This document shows, piece by piece, positions 32,901-39,799 of a DNA stretch of 39,799 bases (its first letter is position 1; each line of letters opens with the position of its first letter). The translations under genes were made by a program, and so were the position numbers. This DNA comes from Mnemiopsis leidyi (lineage: Eukaryota; Ctenophora; Tentaculata; Lobata; Bolinopsidae), in the NCBI GenBank assembly GCA_000226015.1, contig JH154299.1:58689-98487 (forward strand), read 5' to 3'. Below the pieces are notes generated by a model that was given only the letters and a program-made list of their open reading frames with translations, was not told the DNA's origin and made no database searches.

Positions 32901-35900
32901 GGCAAAGAAAATCACGAAAGCGGGTTTTGTCCGATTCAAGTGAAGAAAAGGTGTCAAATTCATGGGTACGGCAATAATCGCTGATCAAATTTACCGCTGA
33001 CGAGCTAATTTTGCTACAAATCGCTGCTGCTGGCCCGCTGACGATTTATTGACCACTCCGCTGTTTTTTCTAATTGACTGCTTATTGCCAATCATCACTG
33101 CTCATAGCCAATCATTACTGTCAAGCCTAACATTTAAATCGCTGTGACTATATTGTTTTTTGGTTTAAACATTTTCATAAGCACAACATCACTCACGAAA
33201 ATTGAGATAAATGCGTGTGCACAGCTGCTGTATATTGACGATGGTTGCGCGCAGTGTACCGTGGCAAGAACCGTTTTTGGAAGACGCTTTGACAAAATTA
33301 TTTTTACGTAGCGCGCACAACCTGCTACTATCTAGCTTAGTTTGATCTAGCTCAATTTACTTGTCATGTCATGTGACCATGTGTATGTCATTCCGATCAT
33401 GACATGATTACGTAGTAATTTATGATTGCATCAAACCTTAATTTCCGGTCACGTGTCCGACGATAAACCTAACTTTCATTGCACCCTGGCGATTGGCAGT
33501 AAGATTCATAATTATTATGGTCGTAACCAGCGATTAATTATGCATAGCACATATTCTCCGATTATGCCTATACATTGATCTGTTATAATGAACAAATTAG
33601 TGTGAATTTATTATGTAAAACACTGCTGGTAAGACTTCTAAGTGTTTGCCAAGAGTCTATACGAAGTATGGCCAATGTCGTTAGCTTGCAGCAACTGTGT
33701 TATGTGTAATTGTTACGACATGCCGAGTAGGCAGCACACTGAGTGTTCGTGATCATTTTTAGCTCATACTGCATGACTTATCATTTTGTGCATGAATTAG
33801 AAAATTTCCCTGTTTATCGAGATTTGGGTATGCTCATTGAGAATTCTTTAACAGAAGCCAGAATCCAAGAAAGTAGGAGAGCAGGAAAAGCTACAAGAAC
33901 TGTTTGGAGATACGGACTCAGAATCAGAGGAGAAGAAGAAGGAATCGGAGTCTGAAGATGACAGCAGGAAGAAGCAATATGAATCTGAGGAAGAAGATTC
34001 TCCCGTTAAAAAGGCTCAAGAAAGAAGAAACAAGCTTAAGGTATTTAGCAATCAAAGTTGTGGGGTGTAGTAATGTGTGCTATTCATTAAGTTATTTAAA
34101 CTGATAAATCCTTGCTTGTATATAAGTATCACAGAGATAAGTATAAGTATCATAGTGTGAAAGATCGAAGCAATTATTTGTCATCAAAGAAATTTATCTC
34201 AGGAGCTGGCTCGAAAGAAAAACAGACACGCTTCATCAGATTCTTTATCTGACTACGATCACAAAGTTTACGATTCTGATGATGTTGCGGAGAGCAAACA
34301 CGAAAAGCCGAAAACTTTTGAGGAACTGTTAGCTGTTGCTAACCAGAAGAACGAAGAAAACAAGAAGGAGTTGGAGCTTAGAAAACAGGTTTGAAGTTTT
34401 CGGAGGATCGTATTTCAGTGAAAAACGTTACAGTTAATTGTCTAAACACGTTTTTTAGAGTCTGTTTACAGATTGTAAATTCCTAAATCTCCAGAAAGAA
34501 CAGAGAATGCAACAACAGAGAAAAGAAAAAGAGGCAAAAAGAAAAGAGCTTAGAGATGAGTTTGAACGGAAAAAACGGCAAGCAGAAATTGATAAAGAGA
34601 GAGGTGGTTAATTTTAGTAATAGTAGCGATTATAACAACATCTTTAACTTGAGTTAAATTTTTCCAAGATTAAATTATGTTGTAATTTGCATCTAAGAAC
34701 CAAATGTCTACCATAAATACCAAACTAGACTGAATTATTTTCAGAAAAACGCAGGGAAGCTCTAAAGAGAGAGGAAGGTAAAGGATTCAAACGTCCCGAC
34801 TTTGTTCTTAAATTTGTTCTTTATTTTTTCAGCGGTTCGCGCGTTCTAGTTTCGTGGCAATGATGGTTTTAAAAATTTCTGAGCTGAAAGTAAGACAAAC
34901 TGGATAATAATAATAATAATCTAGCACTGAAACTAACTTGCAGAAAAGAGGCTGCAAGAGCAGAAAAAAGAAGAACGTGCTAAAAACAGGATCCCCAAAG
35001 TTTCCCATACAGCCGAGTCTGATAAATCTCGTCCTGACAAACAAACAAACAAACAATCGGACGGCACAAAGCAAAACAACACAAAACAAGTAGAAAGCAA
35101 GCACAGTTTTAAAGTACCAAGACCTAACGGGTCTTCAGATCATCCTAACAAAAGGAAGAAAACTTCCGCTCCAATTAGGCCTGATCCTTCAGGTTCGTTT
35201 TAATGTTTACATTGTATTTTAAAATTGTAACTTTTCAAGCACCAAAGAATTGTCATGCCAAATTTTTAAAGGTTCTTCTAAACAATTTCACATCTTTCTA
35301 GGATCATTCGAAGAGTTGATGAAGATGGCACAGAACAATTCAAAACAAGGAATATTCGGAGCTAACATCAGGAGACCTGAGGATGTGATTCGGGATCAGA
35401 AAAAAAGGGAAGCCCAGAGGGAGCGCGACAAACAACAGTTTTTTAGTGAGTACATGCTACATAGTATTTGTATGGCAAATAAGTTTGCATTATCCAAAAA
35501 GTAGCATATCGCAGTTGTGAGTTGAATCGTGGACATAATCACATATTTACTTACAGCTGACGACGATTAACACATGTTTATTAAAAGCTTCTTCAGCATC
35601 AAACTCGTATCTATTTCTGTCTACCAACCCCCTAATTCTTTCAGAATTTCAAGCCGAGTGTGCCACTACCGCCTCCGAAGGCTAAACACCCGCCTCCTCG
35701 TCCCTCCACCCACAGACCGGACAGCCACCGGAGCACTAAACCCGCAAACAGAGAAGACAAGCACCCGCCAAACAGGGCTCCCAGATCGGACCATCTGGAA
35801 GATAGGAGGAGCAGGGAGCGGGGTAAGGAACAGAGAAAAGAACAGAGAAGTAGCGATAGGGAACAGAAGGATATGGAGAGGGAACAACGAAGAATGAAGG

Positions 35901-36771
35901 AGGCAAAGCGCCGGCAGGATAAACCTAGAAAGGTAATTTACTTGATTTTCTAGGATTACCCTGACTGTTTTCAAAATGTATATACGAAAAGGTGTTTGGG
36001 GTGTGAATAGTGTTTAAAAGTATTAAGAGAAGGGATTACCCGACAGTTTTCAAGTCAATATGTACACTTCAGAAATTACACATCAACCCATACATGGATG
36101 ACGATCTCGATGACTTTGTTGTTGATGACGATGAGAATGTTGATTACTCAAAAGCAGTCAGGTGGGCATTTGGACAGTCGGCCCTTTCTCCTATTCTCTT
36201 ACTTTGGGAACTCTCTATGTTGAAAAGCGAATATTAAGTCTAGCTAGGAGTTTTGAAAAGACAATATTTTCTGCTATTCTAAGTCGAACTTGAAACAAAA
36301 ATGCTAAGTTTAACTTGACATTTTACACGACTGTTTATATATTATATATCCTGTTAAAATTATGTGTATCCTGTGAAGATGATGAAGTGCATGATTCTCA
36401 TTGTTTCCGGATATTTCTAAAATCATTTCCTGACCAGGAGTATATTTGGGTACGACAAGCGGAAGTACAGAGACGAAGATGACGATTGTAGAGATATGGA
36501 GACTGATTACAGGACCATTGCAAAGGAGGAAGCTCGAAGGTGAGACTTTGTTTAGCATAGCTCTCGATCTTTAATTTTGTAGTTGGGAGTTGGTACGCCA
36601 ACTTTGACTTCAGCATTAAGATTTATCAAGATATAACTTGGATATTTTACAAACTTAATTATTAACATGGATATTTTTAGTGCCCGTTTAGCGAAGCAGG
36701 AAGATGCTGAGGAGCTGAAAAAGATTCTAGCTGAAGAAGAGAGGGAACGAAAAAGGAAAATGAAGCGATAA
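26962..36771 (+). CDS. SPTY2D1: SPT2 histone chaperone homologue (SPTY2D1) with a long repetitive insert
   Basis: SPT2 binds DNA and histone H3-H4 and keeps chromatin intact during RNA polymerase II/I transcription. Eighteen exons: 26962-27018, 27348-27411, 27597-27715, 27875-28211, 28343-28451, 29697-29937, 30384-30473, 31133-32950, 33855-34040, 34203-34388, 34495-34603, 34745-34777, 34944-35192, 35302-35445, 35645-35932, 36073-36161, 36438-36539, 36681-36771; about 1437 codons against 685 in human. The start MDFDALMAQARANEEQGKK resembles the family MDF start. KTFEELLAVANQ and GSFEELMKMAQN are SPT2 internal motifs. The C-terminus (DDDLDDFVVDDDE, SIFGYDKRKYRDEDDD, ARLAKQEDAEELKKIL, basic end) is the conserved H3-H4-binding SPT2 domain. 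Exons 2-4 and 11-13 code for charged coiled coils. The exon 2 acceptor has a poor polypyrimidine tract. Exon 14 ends in phase 1 but exon 15 needs phase 0; all other joins agree. Confidence 0.88.
31133..32950 (+). repeat. YSP/SETV/NETEM repeat-coding exon of SPT2
   Basis: Exon 8 encodes 606 residues of low-complexity, disordered-looking protein built from short degenerate repeats. In order: SQTLTSQT copies; about 20 tyrosine-x-proline units (YSPRN, KYSPEN, YTPGP, YAPAL, YVPAM, YIPAM, YSPAP, YSPYP, YSPLK, YSPER, YSPSR, YSPGT, YSPCP and others); several SETVYS/SETVTS units; and near the end NETEM[PFN]C-[ED] units alternating with MTP. It is rich in Ser, Thr, Pro, Glu and Tyr with few hydrophobics. 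The neighbouring exons are Lys/Glu-rich coiled coils, so this block is a distinct insert. Confidence 0.9.
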
Positions 36772-38000
36772 AAAAGCTCAAGTTGCTTTTAAAAGTATCA
36801 CAGAAAAAAGAAAGCTGGGCGAGTTGAATTGTAACAGGATCTGAAAGGACACCCAGTTTTGTTTTGTCGTGGATGAGATTGCTTCTAAATTCGGTATTTT
36901 GAACAAAGCAAACTTGGTCATTGTTCGTGTTTTAGATAAAACAATTTCTGTTTTTGTACATATATATTTTTTCGACTTTTGAGAGTAAGTTATTACTAAT
37001 GATTGACGGTTTTATAAAGTGTCAAATAAGTTGTGTGAGTGTTATATAAGAATCAACAAGTTATTGGTTCGATTATTTTGTTGTATGGGTATTTATCTTG
37101 ACTGCTTTTCAAGTTTAGATAGTGTTATGGATAAATCATGTCCATGACCAAAGCAGTTCTGCAGATAATTCTTAAATTAAGATTTTCGACGTTAAATAGA
37201 CGAGTCTTTAAATCTTTAAAATCAAATTCTTTTCATTCGCTAATTGATTAACATTTTGATGATGCCATTGCATTGATTTGATCACTGTTCACATTCTGTA
37301 TTGTAAAATATTGTACTGATGAAATTATTTTGGGTTTCGCATTGATAGGTGTTGGGAGTTATTTTTTTTATTTCAAAATTCAAATAGTTATACATCAAGG
37401 AGTTACAGTGAACAAATGGCAAGTAGGAACTGCTTAATAAGAAGCAATGCTTTAGGACGTGGGCAAATTGAGGCTAGAAGCAGCGAACATCAATGTACAA
37501 CCATTTTGGCTATACCCAACACACGGTGGTGAGACCATAATAACGTTGGGGCCGTCAAGGTATTATTTTAATGTCGCATCACGTGCCGCATAGATTTTGC
37601 AGATACACTCCCTGATTACGGCTGCAAATTCAATTATCGTAGGGGTTTCAAAAACTTTGTTATTTTTAACACAACAGTTGAATCACGATTTATATTTTCA
37701 GCGACAAAAAATACATTTCAAAATCCACAAATTGGATAAATCTCCTGGGGCCGTATAATTAGTAAGTTTGACATTTCTAGGTTTGTAAGTGTGAATTTTA
37801 CCTTCACGAATCAGTGACATTTTAGAGAAACGGAAATCGAATAGTTAAACGTTTAACAACGATCAGCATAGCTATAAGTAATAAGTTCTTACTAAGGAGA
37901 GCCTACTTTTGACCACACGGCAACCTGAAATAAAAACGCTTATTCCTTTGTTCAACAGACTTTCCGGAGTTCTCCTAAAACGTTAACTTTCCAAAATATC
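36772..38000. other. Convergent intergenic region, no gene seen
   Basis: The 3' ends of SPT2 (plus) and the EF-hand gene (minus) face each other here. It is AT-rich and I recognise no coding exon, clear repeat or RNA gene. Confidence 0.5.
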
Positions 38001-39520
38001 CTAAAACAGCAACTTTCCGAAATACTCCAAGAATTCCTCCTGGTCAATGCTCCCGTCTTTGTCTCTGTCGGCTCGCTCCATGAACTTATCTATCTCGAGT
38101 TCAGTCATGTGAAGATTTAGATCATCCGCCAAAGTTCTTATTTCGGACCTTGAGATGTTCCCTGGAATGTATGTAAATGCTATTTTTGACATAGTCAAAT
38201 TAAACTTACTTCCAATATAATGAGTATTTGTCTGATAGTGCTACGGATTAAAGAAATAAAATGCTCCGTCAGCTCACAAAAAACACAATATCATGCGATA
38301 GCACCCTTACCTGATTTGTCTTGATCGAAACTGTGGAAAATCTTTAACAGATCGTCAGCAGAGTTAATCACTCTTTTCTTCTGATCAGCTTGGAGCTCAA
38401 TGTTGTACTGCCAAGAGAAAAGTCTGAGTTACTAAATTAACTCTACACACAAGCTGTGATATTGGTAATTATTAGGAATTCGATCATTGTGAGCATTGTT
38501 TTGACTCTTGCCTCTTTTGGATCAAGCCATCCTCTCTGAAACAATTCAGCCACAAGATCCATGAAGATGTCGATGTTAAGAAAACCGTCGGGATTAAACT
38601 CGTAGACCATTCTGGAACAAACAGTCTTGTCGACTTTAATGTTCATGAACTTTAGGGCCTTTCTAAGTTCAGAGGGAGATACCTGTCCATCACCATTTAT
38701 ATCTAGTGTCTGAAAGGGTGGTAGACATTTATATCTAGTGAACAACATAGAACGTTTTAGTTTTACAGGACGTTTTAACAGTGTGGTAGACTGATTTGTT
38801 TTGATAGGTTGATAGTTTTTGTGTGAAAGATTACGTGTGAATACTAGAATAATTAGTGTAATAGTTGAACTGATAGTTACACAGCTCTTGTTGCAAAGGC
38901 CAACAACGTCATCATATTCATGCTTATTTAAACGTTAACGGTTTAATCCTCATAGCCAGTACCTGGAAGATAGACTCAAAAACTTTGATCTGATTATCGG
39001 AGAAGTACTGTCCCTTATCTTGATCCAGTTTATGGGGCAGAACCTCCAGCTCGTCCTCGCTCTCGTCCCCATGTCCCTGTAGGAAGGTCACCCTGTCTGA
39101 CATCTTGCTCACCACGTCCTCTATCGAGAATACTGAATCAGTCCTGGCCCTACTGTGACAAGGTATGTTGGTATCCAGGGGCGGTGTATCGGAGTATTGT
39201 TCAAGGTTCAGGGCTGCCTCTAGTGGGTCTCTTTCTGTTGTGACAGCTGGTTTGCTATCCTGCTCTGTCACTAATAACTCTTCTTGGCTGTAATGAAAGT
39301 CCTCGAAACAGTCGTGGAATTCCACGGTCTGACAGTATTTTGGGTTTGGTGTAATTATGGTCCTCACTTCCCGGCAACCCCTCCTCTTCTGATTTGTATT
39401 TCTACTTGGTTAATGTTACTATAATTAGTAACAAATCTCAGTCCAAGTGTATCTGCAACGTCCAATATTGAGGATATCTGATTTTCTTCTTGTTTTCTCA
39501 GGGCATGTGTGAACTGTTTA
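38001..39520 (-). CDS. Four-EF-hand calcium-binding protein, 5' end uncertain
   Basis: Exons 39520-39406 (tentative), 39388-38963, 38709-38506, 38407-38311 and 38161-38001 are phase-consistent. EF-hand 1, LDINGDGQVSPSELRKAL, has a complete loop. EF-hand 2, NPDGFLNIDIFMDLV, is shortened and lacks normal ligands. EF-hand 3, FDQDKSGNISRSEIRTLAD, and EF-hand 4, ADRDKDGSIDQEEFLEYF, are complete, so calcium binding through sites 1, 3 and 4 is likely. The paired layout is calmodulin/troponin-C-like with a linker (FQRGWLDPKEA) between pairs. Ahead of the EF-hands is an acidic, Ser-rich region of about 120 residues with no known domain. The most upstream exon enters in phase 2, so the start codon is further right, beyond the minisatellite or outside the window. 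I cannot name an orthologue. Confidence 0.85.
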
Positions 39521-39593
39521 CTGCAATTTGGTTTTGTCTGTAAGAACTAGGAGATATATTTGGGCAAAAGGGTCATATAGTTTGGTGAGTGGG

Positions 39594-39785
39594 GCAATTG
39601 GCGCCATTGGCGCCATTGGCTCCACTCAATGGATCAAATGGATGTTCCAATGGCGCCAATGGCGATGAGGTCAGTGGTGCCAATGGTGGTAACAATCGCC
39701 ATTGGCGCCAATGGTTGTGTTCCATTGGCGACAATGGCGATCGCCATTGGCGACCATTGGTCGCCATTATAACTGGATCCATTGG
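39594..39785. repeat. Self-complementary CCATTGGCG minisatellite
   Basis: Degenerate tandem and inverted copies of CCATTGGCG/CGCCAATGG fill the end of the window, for example the palindromic ggcgccattggcgcc and attggcgccaat. Because the unit is almost its own reverse complement, the array can form many alternative hairpins. It is also rich in CCAAT/ATTGG pentamers. The minus-strand open frame across it is a by-product of the repeat. Confidence 0.9.
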
Positions 39786-39799
39786 AGCCGACTCGATTG

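Noticed and set aside
31473-32963. Antisense ORFs (60-180 codons) opposite the SPT2 repeat exon
   Set aside because: Open only because the sense strand is stop-poor low-complexity coding sequence.
35500-35530. A 2-nt microexon to repair the SPT2 frame
   Set aside because: Arithmetic fits (gcag-TT-gtgag), but such an exon is too small to propose without RNA evidence.

Overview
This is a nuclear window from an animal (metazoan). The evidence is intron-rich genes with GT..AG splice sites, a homeobox exon pair, a tetraspanin, a UVSSA/Integrator-type gene set, a mitochondrial ribosomal protein gene, a LINE reverse transcriptase, a tRNA-derived SINE and a 5S rRNA-like sequence. The DNA is AT-rich and introns are mostly 0.1-1.3 kb. 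I cannot name the phylum; it looks like an invertebrate. One 13-base N run (18654-18666) marks an assembly gap.

Left part, 1-15600. A 5S rRNA-like sequence with a 20-nt internal insertion (minus strand) lies just before the two 3' exons of an EMX/VAX/NOTO-like homeobox gene (plus strand). Five genes then follow, all on the minus strand: an ACSS3-type mitochondrial acyl-CoA synthetase (first 11 exons; the C-terminal domain is not in the window), a complete tetraspanin, a seven-exon gene that resembles Integrator subunit 15, a complete UVSSA homologue, and the last two exons of MRPL11.

Middle, 15600-22500. This is a mobile-element zone. It holds nested MITE-like repeats with pogo/Tigger-like ends, a truncated CR1/Jockey-type LINE cut by the assembly gap, a 172-bp inverted repeat with a conserved reading frame, and two copies of a GC-rich multi-hairpin element. 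The missing 5' exons of MRPL11 should lie across or beyond this zone.

Right part, 22500-39800. A complete seven-exon AADAC/NCEH1-type alpha/beta hydrolase (plus) has lost the nucleophile serine position. It is followed by a very long SPT2 (SPTY2D1) histone-chaperone gene (plus, 18 exons). One 1.8-kb SPT2 exon encodes a repetitive region full of Tyr-Ser-Pro motifs. A four-EF-hand protein (minus) and a self-complementary minisatellite close the window.

UVSSA, SPT2 and, if correct, INTS15 all act on RNA polymerase II transcription, but nothing in the sequence shows that the neighbourhood is functional rather than chance. All exon boundaries were deduced by eye from splice consensus and frame continuity. 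Where exon coordinates are given, the phases were checked and agree unless stated.
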